From an uncultured Bacteroidales bacterium (GTDB lineage Bacteria; Bacteroidota; Bacteroidia; Bacteroidales; UBA932): 5,839 bases of DNA. The notes under the pieces are model-generated. The model searched no databases and was not told the DNA's origin. It saw only the letters and a list, made by a program, of their open reading frames with translations. The DNA is taken from the NCBI GenBank assembly GCA_937901105.1, contig CALCHD010000210.1:1-5839 (forward strand), in the 5' to 3' direction. Each line of letters opens with the position of its first letter. Position 1 is the first letter of the stretch. Made by a program: the position numbers and the translations under genes. Below, piece after piece: positions 1-5,839 of the stretch.

Positions 1-391
1 TCACCAATTTAAGGCGATTCTCGTTAGCTATATCAAGTATTTTCACAATTTCACGATAAGGCACCATTTCGTCTGCATGCAATGCCACGTATGTAGTTGA
101 ATCAGCTACATACACTGTTTGAAGATATGGTTCTATCTCTTCAAAGTGCACAGCACGTGGTTCTGAACCATTATCTGCAATACTATATTCGCCTTCTGCA
201 TTAATGCCTATCTTAACAATTTTTGCCTTTGTTGCTGTCTTTGCCGAACTTTGAGGCAAATTCACTTTCATATCGTTTGGAGCCGACATTGTCGATGCTA
301 TCATAAAGAATAGCAACAACAAGAATATAATGTCGGTCATCGACGACATGCTGAACCCTGCCTCTGCCTTTGCTCTCTGCTTGATTGCCAT
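1..391 (-). CDS. exbD: ExbD/TolR-family biopolymer transport protein, C-terminus cut by window edge
   Basis: Single-pass inner-membrane partner of ExbB. With ExbB and TonB it couples the proton gradient to TonB-dependent uptake across the outer membrane. The ATG at 391 gives 130 complete codons running off the left edge. Visible: a short cytoplasmic N-terminus (MAIKQRAKAEAG), the family signature FSMSSMTDIIFLLLLFF at residues 13-29 with Asp20 at the place of the proton-carrying Asp of the family, one membrane segment (about 20-37), then a periplasmic domain with the NLPQS motif (44-48). E. coli ExbD has 141 residues, so only a few are probably missing. The start lies 7 bp after the exbB stop, implying one transcript. 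Its glutamate codons (7 GAA, 3 GAG) differ from exbB (0 GAA, 12 GAG). TolR is a related alternative; the Bacteroidetes-style SMSSMTDIIF motif and the setting favour an ExbD-like role. Confidence 0.9.
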   Translation of the reverse strand, partial: MAIKQRAKAEAGFSMSSMTDIIFLLLLFFMIASTMSAPNDMKVNLPQSSAKTATKAKIVKIGINAEGEYSIADNGSEPRAVHFEEIEPYLQTVYVADSTTYVALHADEMVPYREIVKILDIANENRLKLV

Positions 392-398
392 AACTGTT

Positions 399-1082
399 TT
401 ATTTTCTGGTTACTGGAGACTGCAGCATATCCATGAACTCCACAGTCACATTCTGCATCTTAAACACCACATCAGACACCTGCGAGGTAAGGAAGTTGTA
501 TCCGAAATATGCCATAATACCCACAATCAGGCCGGCAACGGTAGTTACCATTGCAGTATATATTCCTCCCGACAGTAAAGTAATGTCAATATTGCTGCCC
601 GCCTGCGCCATATTGAAGAATGCCTGCACCATACCCATTACAGTACCGAGGAAACCGATCATTGGGGCACCTCCGGCAATGGTAGCCATAAGCGGCAGAC
701 CTTTCTCAATTGAAGCAACCTCAATGTTGGCAGTATTCTCAACAGCTGTCTGGATATCCTGCAAAGGCCTTCCAATCCTCTCAATGCCTTTCTCCACCAT
801 TCTTGCAATTGGGGTATTGGCCTGTCTGCACAGCTCTACCGCCTGCTGCCTGTTTCCCCCCATCACAAGCTGCTCCACCTCCTTCATGAATGAAGGGTCT
901 GTCTTGCCGGCCTTCCTTATCACGCTCCACTTCATGGCAAAAAGATAAATTGTAGCAAAAGAGAGAAGCAAAAGCGGAATCATAAGCCAACCGCCCTTGC
1001 ATGCCATATCTATCAACGAAAACTCAAGCTCCGGCTGCACAGCAACTGCAGCAACCTCCGCCTGTAAAAATGCAAACATCAT
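399..1082 (-). CDS. exbB: ExbB/TolQ/MotA-family proton channel protein
   Basis: Inner-membrane proton channel subunit that works with ExbD (and TonB) to energise TonB-dependent receptors. The product is 227 residues, close to E. coli ExbB (244). Three membrane segments fit the family: about 31-50 (GGWLMIPLLLLSFATIYLF), about 132-156 and about 168-195. The conserved block IGFLGTVMGMVQAF (142-155) and the MVTTVAGLIVG stretch (178-188) contain the pore-lining small and threonine residues typical of ExbB. A soluble cytoplasmic region lies between segments 1 and 2 (about 52-130). Two adjacent ATG codons (1082 and 1079) could start it; no clear Shine-Dalgarno is seen, which is usual in Bacteroidetes. 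exbD follows 7 bp after the stop; the ABC permease ends 54 bp upstream on the same strand. All 12 glutamates use GAG. TolQ is the main alternative name. Confidence 0.93.
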   Translation of the reverse strand: MMFAFLQAEVAAVAVQPELEFSLIDMACKGGWLMIPLLLLSFATIYLFAMKWSVIRKAGKTDPSFMKEVEQLVMGGNRQQAVELCRQANTPIARMVEKGIERIGRPLQDIQTAVENTANIEVASIEKGLPLMATIAGGAPMIGFLGTVMGMVQAFFNMAQAGSNIDITLLSGGIYTAMVTTVAGLIVGIMAYFGYNFLTSQVSDVVFKMQNVTVEFMDMLQSPVTRK

Positions 1083-1102
1083 ATCCTGTAAAATTTAGAG
1101 TG

Positions 1103-1135
1103 CAAATGTAATCATATTTCAGTTAATCCCGCAAT
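1103..1135 (-). promoter_or_regulatory. Candidate Bacteroidetes-type promoter for exbB-exbD
   Basis: Read on the minus strand, TACATTTG (1110-1103) matches the Bacteroidetes -7 consensus TAnnTTTG exactly. ATTG (1135-1132), three of four bases of the -33 box TTTG, lies 21 bp upstream, close to the usual spacing. Transcription would begin near 1098, leaving a leader of roughly 16 bases before the exbB ATG. This suggests exbB-exbD can be transcribed independently of the upstream permease. It is a motif match only. Confidence 0.5.
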
Positions 1136-1136
1136 A

Positions 1137-2399
1137 TTACTCGTACCTCAACGCCTCAATAGGATCAAGGCGTGAAGCCCTCACCGCAGGAAGATAGCCG
1201 CTGGTAACACCTACAATAAAACATACAGCAATTGCCGCAAAAATCCACACCCATGGAATTATGAAAGAGGCACCCATGGCAAGAGCCACTATATTGCCGG
1301 CCAATATGCCAAGGAATATTCCCAGCACACAGCCTATCTGGCTGATAACCACAGACTCAAACAGAAACTGCTCCTTTATCATCCTGCTTGAGGCGCCAAG
1401 CGCTTTCCTTGTCCCTATCTCTCTGGTCCGCTCCTTAACCGATACCAGCATTATATTCATAAGCCCAACAGCTGCTCCCAACAGAGTTATCAGCCCAATC
1501 ACAGCTGAAATCACAGTGATTACCCCCATAACATCCTTCAGCTCGGCCAGCATGGACTCGCTGCTGCTTATTTTAAAATCTGTCTCATCAATAGGTGAAA
1601 GCCTTCTCACTCCTCTCATCACCTGTTCCGCCTCACTGTGATAATCCTTACCCATATCAAAAGAGTGCGGGACAATTCCAATGGAGAATGAGGTCTTCTC
1701 ACCAACGAACCCCGAACGGGCTGTGGAAACCGGAATCACAACCCAGCTGTCCGCACTTCCGCCGAACGATCCGCCCTGCGGCTCCATTACCCCCACAACC
1801 TCAAACCTGTATCCGTTAACGGAAATCACTTTGCCCGGTGCTGCCGCCCCTCCCTTGAACAAAGCATTTGCAATGCCGCTTCCTACAACGCACACCTGCG
1901 CAGCAAGCTCCATGTCTGACCCGGCAATCCCCCTTCCATACTTTACCGCCACATTTATGAACCTCAAATAATTCTCATCCGCCGCAACAACCCTGGAGGT
2001 AGGATTGGTACTCTCCCCTTCAAATTTTACAGCAACATTAGACAGCACATTGGAATAGACAGAAACTATACCTTCCGCCCCATACAGCCTTTTGAACTGC
2101 ATTGCCTGCCCATATGTGACTGCAGTATTGTTCCTCACCCTGCCCCTTGCACCCCCTTCAGTTGAAAAATACTTCTGAACTATTGAAAACGAAGTAGTTC
2201 CAAACTTCTCAAAACTGGAGAACACCTCTTTCTTCAAGGAGTCAGTTGCTGTAAGGATACCAACTAAAGATGTAATTCCAACGGCAATAATAAGAATGGT
2301 AAGCAGAGACCGCAGGCCATTGGTTCTGATTGACTTTAAAGCTACACTCAAATTCTCCCTCACAAGAGGCGATATCCTCAAGAATCTTTTCACACCCAT
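1137..2399 (-). CDS. MacB/FtsX-family ABC transporter permease
   Basis: Inner-membrane permease of the MacB/LolC/FtsX type. These proteins work with a separate or fused ATPase in mechanotransmission, efflux or lipoprotein handling rather than ordinary import. The 420-residue chain has the family layout: membrane helix 1 (about 31-52, SLLTILIIAVGITSLVGIL), a large periplasmic MacB_PCD-like domain (about 55-285), then a C-terminal FtsX domain with three helices (about 291-319, 347-377 and 379-403). Signature motifs are MNIMLVSVKERTREIGTRKA (314-333) and the C-terminal PAVRASRLDPIEALRYE (404-420). The ATG at 2399 is used; an AGAGG (2405-2401) is only 1 base from it but 7 bases from GTG codon 3 (2393), so a start two codons later is possible. 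No ATPase is encoded in the window on either side. It is divergent from the pseudouridine synthase gene and 54 bp upstream of exbB. The substrate cannot be told. Confidence 0.9.
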   Translation of the reverse strand: MGVKRFLRISPLVRENLSVALKSIRTNGLRSLLTILIIAVGITSLVGILTATDSLKKEVFSSFEKFGTTSFSIVQKYFSTEGGARGRVRNNTAVTYGQAMQFKRLYGAEGIVSVYSNVLSNVAVKFEGESTNPTSRVVAADENYLRFINVAVKYGRGIAGSDMELAAQVCVVGSGIANALFKGGAAAPGKVISVNGYRFEVVGVMEPQGGSFGGSADSWVVIPVSTARSGFVGEKTSFSIGIVPHSFDMGKDYHSEAEQVMRGVRRLSPIDETDFKISSSESMLAELKDVMGVITVISAVIGLITLLGAAVGLMNIMLVSVKERTREIGTRKALGASSRMIKEQFLFESVVISQIGCVLGIFLGILAGNIVALAMGASFIIPWVWIFAAIAVCFIVGVTSGYLPAVRASRLDPIEALRYE

Positions 2400-2418
2400 A
2401 CCTCTATAAATTATTGTG

Positions 2419-2426
2419 TAAAAGTA
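2419..2426 (-). promoter_or_regulatory. Weak candidate -7 box for the ABC permease
   Basis: On the minus strand TACTTTTA (2426-2419) matches TAnnTTTG in all but the last base and sits about 20 bases before the ATG at 2399. There is no good -33 box at the expected distance. This AT-rich 78-bp divergent region must hold promoters for both flanking genes, so it is a reasonable but weak candidate. Confidence 0.25.
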
Positions 2427-2447
2427 GGAAAATATCGCAGATTATCA

Positions 2448-2455
2448 TAACTTTG
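2448..2455 (+). promoter_or_regulatory. Candidate Bacteroidetes -7 box for the pseudouridine synthase-era operon
   Basis: TAACTTTG matches the Bacteroidetes -7 consensus TAnnTTTG exactly and lies 22 bases before the ATG at 2478. The predicted transcription start is near 2460, giving a leader of under 20 bases. I see no convincing TTTG at the -33 position, so this rests on the -7 box and its location in the divergent gap. Confidence 0.45.
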
Positions 2456-2477
2456 CCGCCCATTTTTACATACAATA

Positions 2478-3713
2478 ATGAGAAGAGAAAACAACAACAG
2501 CCGTCCAAGCACAAGAGGTGCAGGACGCCCAGGTTCTTCATTTGGAAGAAAACCTGCTTCAAGACGCTACTCAGCCGGAGAAGGTTCAGTTGAAGGCTCA
2601 GCTGCAGACAGCTCAGCAAAGCGTAAATTTTCAAAATCATCAAACTCATTTGACAAAGGTCCAAGAGGTGCAAAGCCTTTCGGAAAATCTTCAGATGAGA
2701 GACCATTCGCAAAAGGCCCTAGAGGTGCAAAACCTTTTGGCAGATCAGAGGAGAAGCCATTTGCATCAAAAGGGAGAAAACCATTTGGCAAAGGAGACAA
2801 GTTCGGCAAACCTGAAAGATCTTTCAAAGGTGAGAATGAGTGGGAGGAGAGAGCACCTAGAGGCAATAGAAGCTTTGGCGAGAAAGAGTTCACAGGCAAG
2901 AGAGCCTATGGAATGGTGAAGAATTTTGAGGAGAAAAAGAGCTACAAAGGTGTACAGTCATACACTCCTGCACAGCGTGCCCCTAGAGCAAAGGCTGATG
3001 AGGGTGTAAGATTGAACAAATATATCTCAAACTCGGGCATCTGCTCAAGAAGAGAGGCTGACGACTACATTACAGCAGGCCTTGTAAGTGTAAACGGCGT
3101 TACCGTTACAGAGCTTGGTACAAGAGTATACCCTAACGACGTTGTAAAATTCAACGACGAGCGCATCAAAGGCGAGGCTAAAGTGTACATTGTAATGAAC
3201 AAGCCGAAGGATTTTGTAACTACAATGAGCGACCCTCACGCAGAGAGAACTGTAATGCAGCTTATTGAGGGCAACTGCCCTGCACGAGTATACCCAGTAG
3301 GAAGACTGGACAAGGCTACTACCGGCGTACTTCTGCTTACCAACGATGGCGACCTTGCAGACAAGCTTACCCACCCTTCATTTGAGAAGAAGAAGATCTA
3401 CCACGTATTCCTAGACAAGAACTTCAAGGGAACAGATTTCAACTCTCTTCTCGACGGTGTAAACCTTGAGGACGGCTTCATCAAAGCTGACGGCCTTTCA
3501 TACATTGACGAGGACAAGACACAGGTAGGAGTTGAGATCCACTCCGGCAGAAACCGTATTGTAAGAAGAATGTTCGAGCACTTCGGCTACAAGGTTAAAA
3601 AACTCGACAGAGTTTACTTCGCAGGCCTTACCAAGAAGAACCTTAGAAGAGGCCAGTGGAGATTCCTTACCGAGCAGGAGGTAGCAATGCTTAAAATGGG
3701 TGCATTTGAGTAA
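2478..3713 (+). CDS. rluB: RsuA/RluB-family rRNA pseudouridine synthase with long basic low-complexity N-terminal tail
   Basis: Isomerises a specific uridine in ribosomal RNA to pseudouridine; in E. coli RluB acts on 23S rRNA U2605. The 411-residue product has three parts. Residues 1 to about 175 are a disordered tail rich in Lys, Arg, Gly, Ser and Phe, with tandem 19-residue repeats (GPRGAKPFG at 61 and 80). An S4 RNA-binding domain follows at about 177-235 (RLNKYISNSGICSRREAD). The catalytic domain runs from about 236 to 405, with the family motif GRLDKATTGVLLLTNDG (275-291), in which Asp278 is the expected catalytic aspartate, and SGRNRIVRRMFEHFG (356-370) plus a closing RRGQWRFLT (390-398). 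E. coli RluB is about 290 residues, so the excess is the tail. Start: first ATG of the frame, behind the divergent promoter region, with no Shine-Dalgarno. era follows after 12 bp. The exact target uridine is inferred; RluE, RluF or RsuA are related alternatives. Confidence 0.92.
   Translation: MRRENNNSRPSTRGAGRPGSSFGRKPASRRYSAGEGSVEGSAADSSAKRKFSKSSNSFDKGPRGAKPFGKSSDERPFAKGPRGAKPFGRSEEKPFASKGRKPFGKGDKFGKPERSFKGENEWEERAPRGNRSFGEKEFTGKRAYGMVKNFEEKKSYKGVQSYTPAQRAPRAKADEGVRLNKYISNSGICSRREADDYITAGLVSVNGVTVTELGTRVYPNDVVKFNDERIKGEAKVYIVMNKPKDFVTTMSDPHAERTVMQLIEGNCPARVYPVGRLDKATTGVLLLTNDGDLADKLTHPSFEKKKIYHVFLDKNFKGTDFNSLLDGVNLEDGFIKADGLSYIDEDKTQVGVEIHSGRNRIVRRMFEHFGYKVKKLDRVYFAGLTKKNLRRGQWRFLTEQEVAMLKMGAFE
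2658..2771 (+). repeat. Two tandem 57-bp (19-residue) coding repeats in the pseudouridine synthase tail
   Basis: Residues 61-79 and 80-98 are tandem copies that both begin with GPRGAKPFG and continue with a matching Ser/Glu/Arg-Lys-Pro-Phe-Ala pattern. A third, degenerate copy (GRKPFG...) begins at residue 99. The two DNA copies differ at several third codon positions, so the repeat is not a very recent duplication and the protein sequence seems to have been kept. The repeats are basic and would suit nonspecific RNA binding. Confidence 0.8.
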
Positions 3714-3725
3714 AATTGCCTGAAT

Positions 3726-4631
3726 ATGGAAATCAACAATTCAATGGACCAGATAAACAAGGCTGGTTTTGTAAACATAATAGGTAACCCCAACGTTGGC
3801 AAGTCAACACTGATGAATGCCCTTGTTGGAGAGAAGCTCTCCATTGTAACTGCAAAGGCACAGACAACAAGGCACCGTATTATGGGTATTGTAAACGGAG
3901 ACGATTACCAGATTGTCTTCTCCGACACCCCAGGTATCCTAAAGCCAAACTATATGCTTCAGGAGAGTATGATGGACTTTGTGGAGACCGCCATTGGTGA
4001 TGCCGACATCATCCTTTATGTAACCGATGTGATTGAGAAAATGGACAAGAACATCGAGTACATAGAGAAGCTCAACAAAGTTGAGTGCCCTGTAATCATT
4101 GCCATCAACAAGATTGACGAGACCAAGCAGGAAAAAGTGGTTGAGCTTGTAGAGAAATGGCACGCTACAGTACCAAAAGCGGAGATCCTTCCAATCTCTG
4201 CCTTGAACAAGTTCAACGTGAACGTGCTCCTTTCAAGACTTGTTGAACTGCTTCCACAGCAGCACGCATGGTACGACAGGGATGTCTTCACAGATAAAAG
4301 CATGCGCTTCTTTGCATCGGAGATCATCCGCGAGAAGATCCTTCTCAACTACAACAAGGAGATCCCTTACTGCACAGAGGTTGTGATTGACGCTTTTGAG
4401 GAGAACGAGGAGATCTACAACATCAGCGCCATCATCAACGTAATAAGGGAGTCCCAGAAGGGAATCATCATAGGCCCTAAAGGCCTTGCCCTAAAACGCG
4501 TTGGTACCCAGGCCCGCCGCGACATGGAGAAATTCTTTGAAAAGAAAGTATTCCTCAAAATGTTCGTAAAGGTCAACCCCGACTGGCGCGAAAGCAAAAA
4601 GGAACTCAAGAAATTCGGTTATATATACTAA
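3726..4631 (+). CDS. era: GTPase Era
   Basis: Essential GTPase that binds the 3' end of 16S rRNA and guides assembly of the 30S ribosomal subunit, linking it to cell growth. The 301-residue length equals that of E. coli Era. All G motifs are present in order: G1 GNPNVGKST (20-28), G2 region QTTRH (46-50), G3 DTPG (67-70), G4 NKID (128-131) and G5 SAL (158-160). The C-terminal KH RNA-binding domain follows, with its GxxG loop as GPKG (250-253) in the conserved setting RESQKGIIIGPKG, then RRDMEKFF (264-271). ATG at 3726 is used; ATG at 3744 (Met7) is an alternative that keeps the whole G domain. It lies 12 bp after the pseudouridine synthase gene, almost certainly in one operon. Glutamate codons are 21 GAG to 6 GAA, a useful reference for the host's codon habit. 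Confidence 0.98.
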   Translation: MEINNSMDQINKAGFVNIIGNPNVGKSTLMNALVGEKLSIVTAKAQTTRHRIMGIVNGDDYQIVFSDTPGILKPNYMLQESMMDFVETAIGDADIILYVTDVIEKMDKNIEYIEKLNKVECPVIIAINKIDETKQEKVVELVEKWHATVPKAEILPISALNKFNVNVLLSRLVELLPQQHAWYDRDVFTDKSMRFFASEIIREKILLNYNKEIPYCTEVVIDAFEENEEIYNISAIINVIRESQKGIIIGPKGLALKRVGTQARRDMEKFFEKKVFLKMFVKVNPDWRESKKELKKFGYIY

Positions 4632-4637
4632 ATAAGA

Positions 4638-4667
4638 CAGCCCTCGCAGATTCTCCTGCGGGGGCTG
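4638..4667. terminator. Hairpin terminator after era, possibly bidirectional
   Basis: A 12-bp stem (4638-4649 with 4656-4667) closes on a 6-base loop; all positions pair, one as a G-T wobble at 4644/4661. It begins 6 bases after the era stop codon. The plus side continues into the T-rich ATTGTATT, and on the minus side the hairpin is followed by GTCTTATTT, so it could stop transcripts from both the era operon and the convergent AT-rich ORF. Neither T tract is a clean run. Confidence 0.8.
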
Positions 4668-4715
4668 ATTGTATTCCATACCCTATAGACTTAGACACCT
4701 GTTTGAAAATGCGGG

Positions 4716-4752
4716 AGTATTATAGTAAGGAGTTTTCCTCTGGTATCATACT
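4716..4752. repeat. Imperfect inverted repeat between era and the AT-rich ORF
   Basis: Arms 4716-4731 and 4736-4752 fold around a 4-base GTTT loop. AGTAT/ATACT pairs at the base and AGGA/TCCT at the tip, with two mismatches, one wobble and one bulged base between. It lies 16 bases past the stop of the minus-strand ORF and could be a weak terminator or a processed 3' structure; no T run follows it. The rest of 4668-4768 shows nothing else I can support. Confidence 0.4.
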
Positions 4753-4768
4753 GTTGTAGCCTTGCCCA

Positions 4769-5188
4769 TTACATTTCACAAGTTTGCAAAATATAATTAT
4801 ATGATTTATCAACTATCTCTCTAATCCGTATATTTTTATTGCAAATTTTAGACCTTATTTGACTTATAAAATTTTGATAACCCTTATCACTTTCAAAACT
4901 CTTTTTACGAGGATATGGAGCATATAAAATATAGTTCCAAAACTTTTCTATAGAATCATTGCTATATTCCAATAAAACAGAAATAAACAAATTGGGATAA
5001 CATAAAATTAGACCTCTCATTTTATGTTGCAACAAGTTTGAAGCATCTGCATCCCAATATCCATCAATTGAGATTGATATCAACTTTCTAATATACTTCT
5101 TTTCCTTAATTAATTTACTAGAAAATAAATATAATAAATGTTCATCGTAAAAGTTATATAATGATTCTATATTTGCATGGAGGTGCAT
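4769..5188 (-). CDS. AT-rich hypothetical protein, probably with its N-terminus missing
   Basis: I do not recognise this family. From the ATG at 5188 it would give 139 residues, ending YNYILQTCEM; the frame stays open to an ATG at 5227, but that part lies antisense to the conserved start of murC and is unlikely to be coding. Composition looks like a real soluble protein: mixed helix-forming residues with many Lys, Ile, Tyr and Asn, aromatic-rich patches (DGYWDADAS, EKFWNYILYAPYPRK), and no signal peptide or membrane segment. It is much more AT-rich than the genes to its left and uses mostly GAA for glutamate, as accessory Bacteroidales genes often do. There is no Shine-Dalgarno before 5188, and the bases there serve as the murC ribosome binding site on the other strand, so the true gene may begin in sequence lost at a junction near 5165-5190. 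It could also be a decayed gene. Confidence 0.5.
   Translation of the reverse strand: MHLHANIESLYNFYDEHLLYLFSSKLIKEKKYIRKLISISIDGYWDADASNLLQHKMRGLILCYPNLFISVLLEYSNDSIEKFWNYILYAPYPRKKSFESDKGYQNFISQIRSKICNKNIRIREIVDKSYNYILQTCEM
5179..5184 (+). promoter_or_regulatory. Shine-Dalgarno site that fixes the TTG start of murC
   Basis: GGAGGT is a near-perfect Shine-Dalgarno sequence lying 8 bases before TTG at 5193. Together with the MurC alignment, which begins a few residues later, it selects TTG as the start; no in-frame ATG exists before the GIGGSGM motif. Such a strong site is typical of Firmicutes and contrasts with the other genes in the window. Confidence 0.75.
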
Positions 5189-5192
5189 TATT

Positions 5193-5839
5193 TTGGATAA
5201 TAAAAAGAATATACATTTTGTTGGCATCGGCGGCAGCGGTATGTACCCTATCGTGCAGATTCTGGCAGGCCGCGGCTATACAATCACAGGCAGTGATGTA
5301 AACGAAGGCGACATCATCAACTATGAAAGAGCAATGGGTATAAAAGTAAACATCCCACACGAAGCATCAGCAGTTGATGGTGCTGACCTTGTGGTTTACT
5401 CCGCCGCTATTTTCAAAGATAACTGCGAGCTGGCAAGAGCCGCAGAACTGGGTATCCCTTGTATCGAAAGAAGCATTATGCTGGGTGAAGTAAGCAGATT
5501 CTTTGAAAAATCAATCTGTGTAAGCGGTACACACGGCAAAACAACCACAACCAGCCTTATCAGCCAGATTATGATTATGGCAGGCAAAGACCCTGCATGT
5601 GTAATCGGTGGCAAACTGCCACTTATCAATGGTTACGGACGTGATGGCAAAGGCGAAAACGTGGTTATCGAAGCCTGTGAATACAGCTATACATTCCTTG
5701 AACTTACACCATATCTGGCTGTTGTTCTGAATATCGACCACGACCATCTGGAATTTTTCAAAACATTTGAAAATCTGAAAAATACATTCAAAAGATTTAC
5801 AGCCCTTGCAACAGGCGGTATTATCATCAATGGTGATGA
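5193..5839 (+). CDS. murC: UDP-N-acetylmuramate--L-alanine ligase, N-terminal part, cut by window edge
   Basis: Cytoplasmic ATP-dependent ligase that adds L-alanine to UDP-MurNAc, the first amino acid of the peptidoglycan stem peptide. The 215 residues present cover the UDP-binding Rossmann domain, with the glycine loop FVGIGGSGM (9-17) and GSD (33-35), and the start of the ATP-binding central domain: P-loop GTHGKTTT (112-119), the EACEY stretch (160-164) and NIDHDHLEFF (180-189). Full MurC is about 450-490 residues, so roughly half is missing at the right edge. The frame begins at TTG 5193 (MDNKKNIHFVG) behind GGAGGT. The pattern GSDVNEGDIINYERAMGIKV is what I expect from clostridial MurC; Bacteroidetes MurC usually reads GIGGIGMSALARYF in the first motif. 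Glutamate is 13 GAA to 1 GAG and lysine 11 AAA to 1 AAG, unlike era next door. The 5' end overlaps the antisense AT-rich frame. Confidence 0.93.
   Translation, partial: MDNKKNIHFVGIGGSGMYPIVQILAGRGYTITGSDVNEGDIINYERAMGIKVNIPHEASAVDGADLVVYSAAIFKDNCELARAAELGIPCIERSIMLGEVSRFFEKSICVSGTHGKTTTTSLISQIMIMAGKDPACVIGGKLPLINGYGRDGKGENVVIEACEYSYTFLELTPYLAVVLNIDHDHLEFFKTFENLKNTFKRFTALATGGIIINGD

Noticed and set aside
433..948. Long plus-strand open frame opposite exbB
   Set aside because: It is the antisense shadow of exbB, which has clear family motifs and membrane segments; the shadow has no recognisable domain.
2404..2919. Open frames on both strands overlapping the start of the pseudouridine synthase gene
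   Set aside because: They result from the low-complexity, stop-poor coding sequence of the basic tail; the frame that continues into the S4 and catalytic domains is the real one.
4685..4715. Stretch containing TTAGACACCTGTTTGAAAAT that resembles an insertion-sequence end
   Set aside because: I found no matching inverted copy elsewhere in the window, no target duplication and no transposase fragment, so it stays a vague resemblance.
5157..5162. TATAAT upstream of murC as a possible -10 box
   Set aside because: There is no -35 element at 16-18 bp, the region is AT-rich enough for chance matches, and it may lie on the other side of the suspected junction.
5189..5227. Upstream extension of the AT-rich minus-strand ORF to the ATG at 5227
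   Set aside because: These 13 codons are the antisense of the conserved MurC N-terminus and therefore explained by murC.
5837..5839. TGA at the very end as a possible stop of murC
   Set aside because: It is out of frame with the TTG start at 5193; the murC frame ends with an incomplete codon, so the gene is cut by the window edge.

Overview
The window looks like gut-type Bacteroidales DNA for most of its length (about 1-5165), followed by a stretch (about 5178-5839) that reads like Clostridia/Firmicutes DNA. The Bacteroidales call rests on the gene families, the lack of Shine-Dalgarno sites at several starts, and matches to the Bacteroidetes -7 promoter box TAnnTTTG upstream of two genes. 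No taxonomic search could be run, so these assignments are inferences from protein motifs and codon use.

Layout. On the minus strand, from right to left, 2399-1 carries a MacB/FtsX-type ABC transporter permease, then exbB, then exbD, which is cut by the left edge. ExbB and ExbD form the proton channel that energises TonB-dependent outer-membrane transport; exbB has a good candidate promoter of its own in the 54 bp gap. A short divergent region (2400-2477) separates this block from a plus-strand pair: an RsuA/RluB-family rRNA pseudouridine synthase with an unusually long, basic, repeat-bearing N-terminal tail, and, 12 bp later, the ribosome-assembly GTPase Era. Both act in ribosome maturation. 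A strong 12-bp hairpin just after era is the probable terminator. An imperfect hairpin follows, then an AT-rich minus-strand ORF of unknown function (4769 to about 5188).

The right end (5193-5839) is the first 215 residues of murC, a peptidoglycan precursor ligase. It starts at TTG behind a textbook GGAGGT ribosome binding site, its sequence is of the clostridial type, and its glutamate codon use is the opposite of era and exbB (13 GAA:1 GAG, against 6:21 and 0:12). The simplest reading is a chimeric join (assembly artefact or recombination) near 5165-5192, which would also explain why the AT-rich ORF seems to lack a natural beginning.

I see no CRISPR array, tRNA, rRNA, complete mobile element or obvious new multi-gene system. 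The points most worth checking are the murC junction, the AT-rich orphan ORF and the repeat-bearing tail of the pseudouridine synthase.
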